A stretch of DNA of 64,000 nucleotides from Datisca glomerata. Lineage: Eukaryota; Streptophyta; Magnoliopsida; Cucurbitales; Datiscaceae. Shown in pieces: positions 13,560 through 24,079 of this stretch. Location of the stretch: positions 1-64,000 of the forward strand of contig QANY01005768.1 in assembly GCA_003255025.1 (NCBI GenBank), written 5' to 3'. The notes below the pieces were generated by a model. The model worked only from the letters and a program-made list of their open reading frames with translations. It made no database searches and was not told the DNA's origin. Position 1 is the first letter of the stretch. Each line of letters opens with the position of its first letter. The translations under genes were made by a program, and so were the position numbers.

Positions 13560-15960
13560 CAAGGCACTCATGAGGGACATGTAGTAAGCGTGCTGTTCTT
13601 GATGAATAACCTCCTGTAATATTGTTAGATGAGCAAAAATAACATGTTGTTCCTGCTCATATCATTTTGAAATTGAGTATCCTGAATTGTAAGAGCATCG
13701 ATTTTTTGATGCGGTCGCTCAAGCGTGTATATGTCAGCTCCTAATGAGTGGGATGATTCTCCTAGATGGGTAGAGGGAGGGTTCAATGATCAGAGCTGGC
13801 CACTAGAAGGATCTTCCTCAAATAACTCATCCAAAGTAAACTCAGTATGTGGAATAGTAGTGCTCAGATGATCATGCTCTTGGTTAACAACTTGATGTGC
13901 CTTTACCCATATTCCGTTAATCTTCTCTATATGCATCTTTTGTAACGAATTTTTCGTTACGATATAATTCTTTTCAGCTCAATAAATTCCTCCTCTTTAG
14001 ATCAATTTCAAATTGCTCAAATATTCTGATGAGCCACATTCCATAAGGAAGATACCGTTGAATGTTATGAACAACATTTTTCATATATATCTTAGCATCA
14101 CGTAACATATATTGAAATTTTCTCCTCTTAAAATTTTGGAGAGAAGAAAAACATCAAAATAGTTAACTTCATCCCTATGACCATCTCGAGGGAGAAAAGT
14201 GTACGTAATACTGTGATGAAGAATTTTTGCTTCAATGGATGGGTGACTAATCAGAGGATGAAAAATCTTTTGTAGGTAGGGTTTATCACACACTAGGGGT
14301 GGCAACCGGGCCGGCCTGGTAATACTCAGCCTGAACGGTTCACAAGCTGGGCCCAAGCCTTTTCAGGTGGTTCACGGGCCGGGCCATTAGAATTTTAAGG
14401 AGGCCCGTGTTCTCACGGGCCTGACCTGTGACGGTCATGGCCAGGCGGGGCCTGATTAAATAACCAGGCCGACCCGTTTTCCCTCCCTTTAATAGCTAAA
14501 GTGTAGGGATTACCACTAAGCTATATGAAAGTCATATTACTTTTCTTTTAATTATTTTTCTTTCTTACTTTAGAATCTCAATAGAAAAACTTGTCATACT
14601 AAGTAAAATAATTATTTTATTCATTGAATTAAATAGTTGTATCACTATAAATTAAGTATATCACAATAAAGTATTCGTTTAAATAAAAAGTTATAATAAT
14701 CATGGAGACTCTAAATATCATAAATTTATTATTTTTTATTTATTGAATTTACTGAAAAAACCCCATTGGGGAAAACCCATAAAAGGAAAAAGAGTACTAG
14801 CCATATACTCATAAAATTATCTTTGAATAAATTAATAGCACTATCGTTGAATAAATAGTAAAATTATCTTTGAATACATTAATAACATTATCGTTTACAC
14901 TAGTATTATCAAGAGTGATACTGAAAATTCTATTAGAAATACTGTATTCATGCAATATACTCATAATATATTGAAAAATCACATTACCTGTGTGAGGGTA
15001 ATCACACCATAAAAAACCTAGTATTTTTTTATTTCACTCTCATTTGTGATCGGTAGTATATTTATGTGTATTGAGATGCACAATATTTCAACAAGAGTTA
15101 TCTTGGTCTATTGATAATGAGTGTGGTTTGTAAGTAAGAGGTCAATGGTTCAAGCTTCAATACATGCATAATTTTTTAAATCTTTAGATAAAGGGAGAAT
15201 GCCACGGGCCTGGCCGGTTCAGGCCTGTAGGGCCTTACGGGCCAGTCCAGGCCGGGCTCTAGGCCTGAAACGTGAGACCGTGAGGGCCCAGGCTTGGCCC
15301 GCGGGCTTGAACTAGCTCGGTACTATTCATACACGGGCCAGTTCAGCCGGTTCCGTGGGTGAACTGGCCTACTTGCCACTTCTATCACACACTAGTTGAA
15401 TGACATCTAAAGGATTGAAATTTTCAATCTGAGGCCAACTAGAAGTATGATAAAATGCCAAACTAAAACATGGTATTCCAAAAATTTCACTTAGTTTCAC
15501 ATCGTCCAAGATAATTGATGTATCGACAACATAGCTTTTAATAATATAGGGATCAGACTCAATCATCAAATTTACACAGAATAATCTGACTAACCTAGGA
15601 TATATCTTAATGTTGAGATCCAAAATATTTTTTCAACCCATTCTAGCAAGCAGATAATGGCTTTGGAGTTCATCAAGATCATAATACTTTATCAGACGTC
15701 CATATAGATTTTTTTGAGAGATATATTGATTATATCGAGCTTCACATTCTTCATAAAAAAATAGAAAGCGTCCATACCTCTCCTCCTTTTTAGATGAAGA
15801 ATGATTTCTCTTTCCGTTAGGTCATCTAGTCCTCATGGACAAAGGAGAAAGATTGACAAGTATTGACCCAATGTTGCTGCCTGTTTGAGAGAGTGAGAGA
15901 ACATATCGGAAACAAGTAGTAGGCTGGGCTTGCTATCGGAAGGAGAAAACTATCACCGGT
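13560..15960 (-). pseudogene. Envelope-like ORF downstream of Copia pol
   Basis: Between the RNase H end (about 16600) and the polypurine tract lies a third coding region. Minus-strand translation gives RFLFFYEECEARYNQYI, YGRLIKYYDLDELQSHYLL, IYPRLVRLFCVNL, SYVVDTSIILDDVKLSEIFGIP and, after the hAT insertion, a part with NIQRYLPYGMWLIRIFEQF. The order (YPxLVRxFxxNL, then an S-V-D-I-LDD-L-I-GIP segment) is that of the plant transposon protein/envelope-like proteins of Sireviruses. Stops occur near 15830 and 15640 and downstream, and the frame is split by the hAT element at 14294-15384. Function in the family is unknown; an actual envelope role is unproven. Confidence 0.6.
14294..15384. mobile_element. 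Non-autonomous hAT transposon with 8-bp TSD
   Basis: Begins TAGGGGTGGCAA and ends TTGCCACTTCTA, an inverted repeat with two mismatches in 12. The flanks are TCACACAC at 14286-14293 and 15385-15392, a perfect 8-bp duplication. TAGGG-TGGCAA ends and an 8-bp duplication are classic for the hAT superfamily. Subterminal regions are rich in GGGCC/GGCCCG, alternating in orientation, while the middle is AT-rich. No transposase reading frame exists within the 1091 bp. It splits the envelope-like ORF, so it inserted after the retrotransposon. Confidence 0.92.
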
Positions 15961-16599
15961 TCTATGGGTTTGTTGGTTCTCTGGTTGAGATTTATGGTTT
16001 CGATGGGAGTTTGGCTCCGGTGGGAGTTTGGTCCCAGTTTTATGAGAGAGGGTTGGGTTCCACCGGTAGGTCGGAGGAGGTCTCGGGTTGAGAAGAGAGA
16101 AAGGGATGGAGTGAATAAATTAATATTTTAGGGCAAATTTCCAAGATGCTACTATAGCAACAGGTGGGCCGGTTCCCAAACCGATCAGACCGATTCCCCA
16201 ACCGATCGGACCGGTTAGTATAGTGAAAGAAATTTCTGACCAAATTTCCATATTTCTAAACTTTCCCAAACTTTTGCTCCTTTTACACTTTTCACCCTAA
16301 GACTTAAAACATTCTTCTATATACCCAATATTGTAATCTTACTCTCATGTCCACATTTTGCCTATAGAATTTTCCACCTCAACCATGTTCTTGATGCACA
16401 AATGGCTATGATTTAAAATTTATTGGAAAATTATACATTAAATTATATAAGTGTAAATAAATTTATTCAATATTTAAAATTCCCAATGCAAATCTATTTT
16501 TACAAAAAATTTCAATTACAAAAAGTTTCAACACTTAATGATTTTGTAAAAATGTTAGCAAGTTGATTTTACGTGTCTATAAACTCAAGTGATATATCC

Positions 16600-18094
16600 C
16601 ATTTTTTCACATGATCTTGAAGAAATGATGTCTAAAGTCAATTTGTTTTGTGCGAGAGTGTAAAATAGGATTTTCAGAGACATTAATGACACTAGAGTTA
16701 TCACAACAAATAGGTGTATTTTTAAAATCTGAACCAAAATCACTTAAAGTTTGTTTCATCCATAATATTTGAGCACAATAGCTGACAACCGAAATATATT
16801 CGATTTTAACACTAGACATGGCTACCAAATTTTACTTCTTACTAAACCAAGAGACACGTGAGTGTCTTAAGAATTGATAAGTGCCACTTGTACTTTTTCT
16901 ATTGGTTAAGCTACTTGAAAAAAATCAAAATCAGAGTAAACAACTAGCTCAATGATTCACATTGTGGATACCAAAGACCAAATTTGATAGTTCCATGCAG
17001 ATATTTGAAAATTCTTTTAATGGCATGCAAACGTGACTCTTTAGGAGAAGTTTGAAAACATGCACACAAATAAACTCTAAACATAATACCAAGTAGACTT
17101 GTAGTTAAGTAAAGTAAGGAGCTAATCATACCTCGATATTTTGTAATGTCAACATTTTTACCTTTCTCGTCCTTGCCTAGTTTTGTGTGGACGTATTGCT
17201 TGACTTTATGTTCTCCATTCCAAACTTCTTGAGTAGGTCCTTGGTGTATTTCACTTGACTTATAAAGATACCATCATCCATTTACTTTATTTGAAGTCCG
17301 AGAAAGAAATTCAATTCTCCCATCATACTCATCTCAAATTCTTTGCTCATTGTGTTACCAAAATTCTTGCATAGAGAATCATTAGCATAACCAAAAATAA
17401 TATCCTCTACATAAATTTGAACATTAAGATATCTTTACCTTTTAATTTTATGAAAATGGTGTTGTCCACTTTTCCGAAGCCAAAACCATCATCAATAAAA
17501 AATTTGCTTTGCCTTTCATACCAAGTTCTAAGAGCTTGTTTTAAGCCATAAGAGCATTTTTTAAGTTTATAATCATGGTTTTGAAAATTTAATCTTTAGA
17601 AATTAGGAGGTTATTCTACAAATACCTCCTCCATGATGTATCCATTTAAAAAGGCACTCTTGACATCTATTTGATATAAAATAAAAATTTTAAAACATGT
17701 AAAGGCTAAGAGCATTTGAATTGATTCTAGTCTAGCAACAAGAGAAAAAGTTTCATTGAAGTCTATCCCTTCTTGTTGATTATATCCTTGAGCTACTAAT
17801 CTAGCTTTTTCATTTTCATCTACTTTATTTCTAAACACCCATTACGTGCCTGTAATAGTTTTATTTATTGGTCTAGGAATGAGTTCTCATACCTCATTTC
17901 TTTCAAATTGATTTAAATCGACTAAAAAAATTCTTAGGTTCTAACTGAGATATAAAAGCAACATTACCCATACTGTGAAGTGATGTTCTCGTTGTTACTC
18001 CCTTTGTGATGTCTCCTACGACAAGCTCTTGAGGATGATCTTTCACAAATGTCCATTCTTTTAGAAGCTGGTTTTGCTCTTCAGCAAATCCCAA
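16600..18094 (-). pseudogene. Copia reverse transcriptase and RNase H
   Basis: Minus-strand pieces in order: a connector with HPQELVVGDITKGV (about 18050), the RVT_2 palm with [17 protein letters not shown] and [10 protein letters not shown] (17838-17611), a YVEDI motif in place of YVDDI (about 17400-17412), FQTSPKESRLHAIKRIFKYL (about 17000) and the Copia RNase H with VKIEYISVVSYCAQILWMKQ, CCDNSS and HSRTKQIDFRHHF (16828-16607). Several frameshifts and stops separate them. The catalytic second position of the metal-binding motif reads Glu-Asp instead of Asp-Asp, so the enzyme is inactive apart from its frame breaks. Confidence 0.9.
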
Positions 18095-18354
18095 ATATTT
18101 CTTATTTTAAAGTCTTTAGATGCGTGATATAGGAATTCACTAATAAAGCATATAGTGTATATAATAAAAAAACTCAATATATTCTTTACTGATATCTGAT
18201 TCTTCTATGTTTCTAATAGTTTCATCAACTTGATCAAAAGAAGCATTAAAATGTCTAGATTCATAAAAAACTATATGTATACATTCTTCCAAGATTTATC
18301 ATGATGTATTTATAGCTTCAGCCCAAGAATATGTGGGTAAGCACATCGTTCTTG

Positions 18355-18960
18355 TCATTTCTTGTATGAATTGATTTTTCCTCTAAACAACACCATTTTG
18401 TTGAGGGGTTCACGGAGTAGAAATTGAAGAGAAAAACCATTTTCATTGAAAAAAATTTCAAATTCTTTATTTTCAAATTCGCGACCATGATCACTTCTAA
18501 TTTTTGAAATCATGAAACGTTTTTCATTTTGAATACGTTTGCTAAATTTTTTAAATTCTTCAAAGGTTTCATCTTTATTTTTAAGAAATATTATCCAAGT
18601 ATATCTTGAAAAATCGTCGAATATGGCAAAGACATAGTGTTTACCTCTAATACTTATAGTTTTAGAAGGACCAAATAAGTCCATGTGAAATAATTGTAAA
18701 GGTCTAATAGTTGACACTACATATTTTGATTTGAATAACTTTTGACATGTTTATCCATTTCACATGCATAATAAATTTTATCTTTTTCAAAAATGATTCA
18801 TCGAAGACCTTTAACAATATCATTTTTTGTAAGTTTTGAAAATAAATCTATACTAGCATGCCCAAGTCTTCGATGTCATAGCCAATTATCATTTTCAAGC
18901 ATTATAAAAAACTATTCACTATGGTTTTGAAAATCTCTTCAATTTATGGTGTAGACATTT
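18355..18960 (-). pseudogene. Copia integrase core and pre-integrase remnant
   Basis: The best block (18717-18355, minus) has LFHMDLFGP with the first catalytic Asp, YVFAIFDDFSRYTW, and IRSDHGREFEN with the second. The usual QQNGVVERKN segment carrying the catalytic Glu is recognisable near 18360-18410 but lies in another frame, and the Glu codon is replaced by an amber stop (complement of 18383-18385). Upstream (18720-18960) a degraded pre-integrase region with LKNDIVKGL is visible. Confidence 0.87.
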
Positions 18961-19179
18961 TGATCATTTTGTCCAACAAATAAAATTTTATTGCATTCTT
19001 TATCAATAATAAGGCAAAAATATTTGTTAAAAAATAACTCTATAATTTTTATTATAAAATTGACTATTACTAAGTAAGTTATGTTTCAACTCATCTACTA
19101 ATAAAATCTTATCTATAGCGGGGGAAGAATCATTACTTACAGACCCAATACCAACGTTCCTTTCTTGTTGTCCCCAAAG

Positions 19180-19420
19180 GTTAATTCCTTTCTTTCAACT
19201 AATTTTGATAAGCTTTGTCTCGTCAGTGGTCATGTGTCTTGTGCATCCACTATTGAGGTACCATTTGTCATTTTTCTTAGGTGGTACCTACAACACATAA
19301 ATTTAAAAATTAATTTTTGGTAACCAAATCTTTTTGGGTCCTTGATGGTTAGTATAATGTGGAGTCCAATCATTTGTCTTAGTCTATATTTCTTGTCTGA
19401 TATGATAGCATGAAGGACTC
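19180..19420 (-). pseudogene. Copia protease remnant with Asp to Asn change
   Basis: The minus strand reads GPKKIWLPK, then WYLNSGCTRHMT. In Sireviruses and other Copia elements this is the WYLDSGCSRHMT start of the aspartic protease; here the catalytic Asp codon is AAT (complement of 19252-19254), giving Asn. In-frame stops lie nearby. Upstream the frame runs into the unrelated insertion at 19425-20380. Confidence 0.8.
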
Positions 19421-19424
19421 TTAT

Positions 19425-20380
19425 GATATTTAATAAAATAATATATTTATTAGAGAAAAACTCAAAACACGTTTCTAATATTTAAGATAAGAACTTCATA
19501 GAAAAACTTCATTAAACTTAAATAATATTTCAAAAAAATTCAAAAGTAAAAATTTAAAATCAACTTAAAAATAGTAATTTGCTCAACTAATTAAACTTAA
19601 TTTCTCATCTCGTGTCAGAATACCTAATTGGACTCTTGACGACATTCTTCATCAGGAAATTTAATATAAAACAGGGTGAGTATAAAATATTCTCAGTAAG
19701 CAAAATTCTACACATACATAACAAACACATGCACATCCATTCCATTTTTAATCATTAACAAAAATATTGTGTTTGACATATACTTTATATATCATTTTAT
19801 TACATTAATTCTGTTGCTTTAGCACTACATTTTTCATGACGTTCTTTCCTTGCATTCTTTTGATCACATTCTTTCTTTTACTTTAGACATCTTTACGTTT
19901 TCTATTGCATTTTTTTCTTTACATTATTCGCGAACTTACTTGTGTAATATTTAACCAATCAGATGTGGTGGACCATTATTATAGAAACCTATTCGACTAC
20001 CAAATCCTTGATAATCTCGCTGGACAAGTCAAACGATCATCCATTAACATTAACATTAACCATTACTAGGTTCGCCGTTCCCCCGCGTCCCATTTTCTAC
20101 TCACCCCTTTCATGACATAAACATTAACCTAGTCTTATATATATTTATTTATAATATATTTATTATTTCTCTTTTATGAACCATAACGTGAGTCCACATA
20201 CATAATCATTAATAAAATTAGACACATCATTAGTAAGAAAATTAACGTTTAATTAAATATCTAATCACATAAGCACATTACATATATAGGAGATTTACAT
20301 ACAAGAACAGACAAATGAGAGTCCAAAGACATACAATTCACCCATTAAGATTTTTAGAATATGACAAACATTTAAGTATG
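19425..20380. other. Unclassified ~0.95-kb insertion between gag and pol
   Basis: Gag-pol sequence stops here and resumes at about 20840. The insert has no coding capacity. It contains a segment reading ATACTCAGTAAGC-like sequence (about 19690), AACCAATCAGATGTGGTGGA (about 19955) and AT-rich ends. It could be a solo LTR or part of a Helitron; I could not identify its termini. Repeat copy C directly follows it. Confidence 0.45.
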
Positions 20381-20815
20381 CATAAAATTCTAGGGTGATC
20401 ATCAAGAATATGCCATTTTTTAAAATAAAAAATGGTCAAGGATGAAAGAAAAATAAAAAATAGCCACCCAAATTTGAAGAAAAGAAAAACATCATGCACC
20501 AAAAATAGTCCCCCACGCACGCTAGCAAAGTTTTGATTTTTATCCGTAAAATTTATACAGTATATACTATATATAAAAAATATACTGCAAAAATTATACG
20601 TGTATATATAATATGTACAGCACATAAAACTACTAAACTATGAAAAAGTAGTACGCGTGGCATAAATTTTTTCTTGCACGTGGAAGTCTGCTTTTTTCAA
20701 AACTCATGTCAGTGGGCTATTTTTTATGTTTTTACACTTGTGGCCATTTTTTATGTTTTACACGTGGCCATTTTTGATGATTTTTTTTGGAATTTGGGTA
20801 TTTATTAACATCACT
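20381..20815. repeat. AT-rich dispersed repeat, copy C
   Basis: Aligned with copies A and B (2110-2515, 8820-9145). About 435 bp, containing AATAGCCACCCAAATTTG, a TATACTGCAAAAATTAT block, an ACGCGTGGCATAAATTTTTT block, and at the right end two short CACTTGTGGCCATTTTTTATG-like units. It lies inside Sirevirus gag-pol, so the family moved after that insertion. Confidence 0.65.
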
Positions 20816-20839
20816 AAAAATTATACTTATCTAGTGTCC

Positions 20840-22344
20840 TTAGCAAGATCAAATTGAATAGAGAACGCTTCGAGTTGTCAACGCTCCAAGTGTCAAAACT
20901 ATGTGAAAGACACGATGTGTGTGAGATTGTTTAGGTTTTGCAAAGACATTTTTATTTTCTTGATATTGAAAAGAGGTGTACCATAATCCTCTTATATCGG
21001 AGATTTCCCTTTGATTTCCAAGGAGATTGTTTAAATTATTACTACCATTTGTAAACTTTTGAAGTGTTTTGTTTAAATCTTTTTCTCCCTTTTGACATTT
21101 AACAAGATCTCTATTTATCACATGCATAAGAGATTTGATTTTTAAATTTTTATTTTTTAAATACCCATTTCCTTCTTGGAATTTTGTAAAACTATTTTTC
21201 ATAATTCTATTTTTCAATTGTAGTTTTTCAAGTTCTCCAAAAAGTTCTTCAAAAGCTAATTCAAGATCATCATAGATAGGCTTAGTATTTAAAGTTGGTT
21301 TAGAAGAACTTACCTAGTCTTCCAAAGCCATGAACCACATGTTTGCGACTTCCTCTTCTTCTTCTTCTTCTTCTTTGATGTCACTTTCATCGGTCTCATC
21401 CCAAGTTGTTTCAGATGCTCTTCATTTTAATTTCTTAGGAGTGTTGGCTAAGTTTGGATAGACGACCTTGATATGTCAAACTTTCTTACATTCGTAGTAT
21501 GTGAGTACGTTACATGATACTTTCTTGTCATCCCTTCTTAAGGTACTATTTTATCTCTTTAAAAATCATTTGAAACATCATGTGAGGAGAGCTATATCAT
21601 CTTCTTCATCATAGTCTTCCTTTTCGTTGTCATCTAAAGTTGATTTGAGATCTATACTCTTCTTCTTTGGCATTTCCGCTTCTTCATTTTCTTTGAGACT
21701 CATCTCATATGTCATCAGCGATTGAATGAGTTCTTCAAAAGGCAGAAGGTCGAGATCTTTGGCCTCTTCAATCACTGTAACTTTAGTTTCCCAACTCTTC
21801 GGTAAGCACCTATGAATTTTTTTCACCATTTCCACATTAGAGTAGGTTTTTCGAAGAGATTTTAGTCCATTAATAATATCGGTAAATCGAGTAAACATGT
21901 CACGCACAGATTCTTCTTCATTTTTCATTTTAAACAGTTTATAATTATGTACGACATGCTTATCTTAGACTCTTTAACTTGGTTAGTACCCTCGTGGGCG
22001 ACTTCAAGCATCTGCCATATTGATTTAGCAGATTCACAAGTAGATATTCAATCAAACTCATTTTGATCAAGAGTACAATATAGCACGTTCAAAGTTTTAG
22101 CATTTAATGATATATTCTTTTTATCTTCATCATTCCATTCACTACTAATTTTAGTAATATTCCTTCATTCTACAGTTTTGTATGGAATATGTGAACCATT
22201 TTCTATAACATCTCACAGATTATAATATATAGATTGTACATAAATTTTCATGCGAGGTTTCCAATACATATAGTTATTTCCATTAAAGAAAGGTAGTCTA
22301 GTGGTAGTTTGGCATTCAACAACAGATCCACTTGTGGTTACCAT
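20840..22344 (-). pseudogene. Sirevirus-type gag
   Basis: Starts at an ATG complementary to 22342-22344, about 40 bp inside the PBS, with TTRLPFFNGNNYMYWKPRM, the conserved N-terminus of Sirevirus Gag. Next comes the UBN2-like core (21928-21578: VRDMFTRFTDIINGLKSL, then LPKSWETKVTVIEEAKDL and FEELIQSLMTYEMSL) and an acidic stretch. A degraded zinc knuckle near 21480-21530 has Tyr in place of at least two Cys. A coiled-coil-rich tail ends with LQKFTNGSNNLNNLLGNQR (about 21040). Stops are present. The capsid/nucleocapsid protein would have packaged element RNA in the cytoplasm. Confidence 0.85.
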
Positions 22345-22384
22345 TTACTCAAGATGGTGAAGACTTTTCAGGAGTAAGAACATT

Positions 22385-22396
22385 GCTTTGATACCA
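22385..22396 (-). other. Primer binding site, initiator-Met tRNA type
   Basis: The minus strand reads TGGTATCAAAGC directly after the 5' LTR, one mismatch from the usual Copia PBS TGGTATCAGAGC complementary to initiator-Met tRNA. Confidence 0.85.
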
Positions 22397-22398
22397 AT

Positions 22399-23434
22399 TG
22401 AATGATCGATATAACCAACTAAGGAGGGGGGTGAATTCGGTGATTGTGTGTGATTTAAAAAATACATGCACTCAATATATTAATAAAATTCACTTAACCA
22501 AATATTAAATGGCAAAGCAAAATATTGACTAAGCATAACAAATGCAGAAACATAAATAGCAAGTCAATATAAAAGTGCGAGAAATAAAAGTATGCGAAAA
22601 ATAAAGAGAGAGAGAGAGAGATACGAAACACTGTATTTTGACGTGGTTCGAGAAAGCTTATCCCTATGTTTACACTGTAAGGATCCCCCTTAAATAATTT
22701 TCTCTCACGTATTCTTAAGGATGAAGACCAAACATTTTACAATCCCTATTGGTTTGTGGTACCAATCAAACCTTGACAATTAGCTCTTCGAGATCTTTAA
22801 ATCTCCTACAAAAACTCACAATAATTCTCCCACAATTTCTTTTCTTCTCTCACAACTATTTTCCTCACCGAGTGCTTGATTTGGGGGTTTATTCCTAAAC
22901 AGTAATATCAATGCTTGATTTGGGGGATTATTCCTAAACAAGCAACCGGTCTGACCGATTTTCCTACAAGTATGACCGGTTTAGGAAAATAAGTAAGTAA
23001 TTGCCTTTTTCAGAAACTGGTGGCACCGGTTAGGGAACTTGTTTGACCGGTTCAAAACTGGTCCGTCTGGTTTCACATTGGTATGACCGGTTTACACCCC
23101 AAAAGTCTAGATACAATGATTTTTCTTGTACGTGTGGGTCTTTCAAAGGATATTTTGGACTTTGTAGCTTATATGGTTTTTAGGACATAATTGGTTGACT
23201 ATGTTTTAAGCGAGGTGTGCTTGACTGTATTTTTAAGTCTAGAGAAATTAATTCAACCTAATTGAGTTCCCATTACAAAAAATACATAAAAATAAATTAT
23301 TCACATCCATTTCCTTCAAGCTTTCCATGCATCAGTCTCGTGATCATTTTATTTATCTACGCTTAATTAAACTTATTAATAATATCTTAATGATTTGCTC
23401 TCATCAAATTCATTTTAGAAAAGTCGGGTCAACA
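22399..23434 (-). repeat. 5' LTR of the Sirevirus-like element
   Basis: 1036 bp, from TGAATGATCGATAT (22399) to GTCGGGTCAACA (23434) on the plus strand. Shares all landmarks with 12043-13202, including TTTTGACGTGGTTCG, CTCTTCGAGATCTTT and the CCGGT palindrome cluster (about 22923-23095). It is 124 bp shorter than the 3' LTR, and the many differences indicate an old insertion. Confidence 0.88.
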
Positions 23435-23985
23435 TCTCTCTCTCTCTTGACCACCCTCTCTCTCCCCGTCCTTCTCCCCTCCTCTCTCTCTCTCCCCTTC
23501 CCATATCCAAAACTCTCTTCTCTCTCTCTCTTACATACTCCAAAACTCTCTCCTCGCTCTCTCTCTCTCTCTCTCTCTCTCGCTCTCTCTCCCTCTATCC
23601 CCCTCTATCTCTTATATACACACTCTCTCTCCCTGTGCATGCTCTCTCTCTCTCTCTCTCTTCCTCCCTCTCTCTTATCTCGCTCGCCCCTCACTCTCTC
23701 CAGCTCTATTCGCCTCTCTCTCTCTCTCTCCCTCACCCTCTCTCTCTCTCCACCACTCACACACACACTCTCTCTTGCTCTATCCGCCTTTCTCTCTTCG
23801 CCTCCCTCTCTCTATCTTGTCTCTCTCTCCTCCTTTCCCTTTCACTCTCTCATCACTCTCTTTCCCCCTCTCTCATTCTTTCTAACTTTCTCTATCGCAC
23901 CCTCTCTCTTCCTCTCTCCCTTACTCCATTTCTCTCAATCTTTCTCCCCCTTCTCACTCCCCCCCCCCACACACTCTCTCTCTTG
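23435..23985. repeat. Polypyrimidine (CT-rich) tract, right part
   Basis: Continues the tract that ends at 12042, with the same CTCT microsatellites, ACACAC runs and ATACTCCAAAACTCTC motif (23502, 23534). Starts exactly at the Sirevirus LTR end. Long frames across it are Ser/Leu repeats, not genes. Confidence 0.92.
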
Positions 23986-24079
23986 TGGAGATTTCAACAT
24001 TCTTGGAGAATGCTCCAAGGTATGTTTAGATACTATAAAAGGCTCACATTCTGATGTAAACACATTAATTAATGCTGGA

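Larger units (their letters stand above)
12043..23434 (-). mobile_element. Sirevirus-like Copia retrotransposon (11.4 kb, degenerate)
   Basis: A complete but decayed element on the minus strand. In order: 5' LTR (22399-23434), primer binding site (22385-22396), gag, protease, integrase, RT, RNase H, an envelope-like ORF, polypurine tract (13203-13217) and 3' LTR (12043-13202). Both LTRs begin TGTTGACCCG on the minus strand and end in CA. LTRs of about 1.0-1.2 kb, the Gag type and an extra ORF after pol fit the Sirevirus (SIRE/Maximus) lineage. Both outer flanks are CT repeat, so a 5-bp target duplication of the TCTCT type is compatible but uninformative. At least three later inserts lie inside (14294-15384, 19425-20380, 20381-20815). 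Confidence 0.88.
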
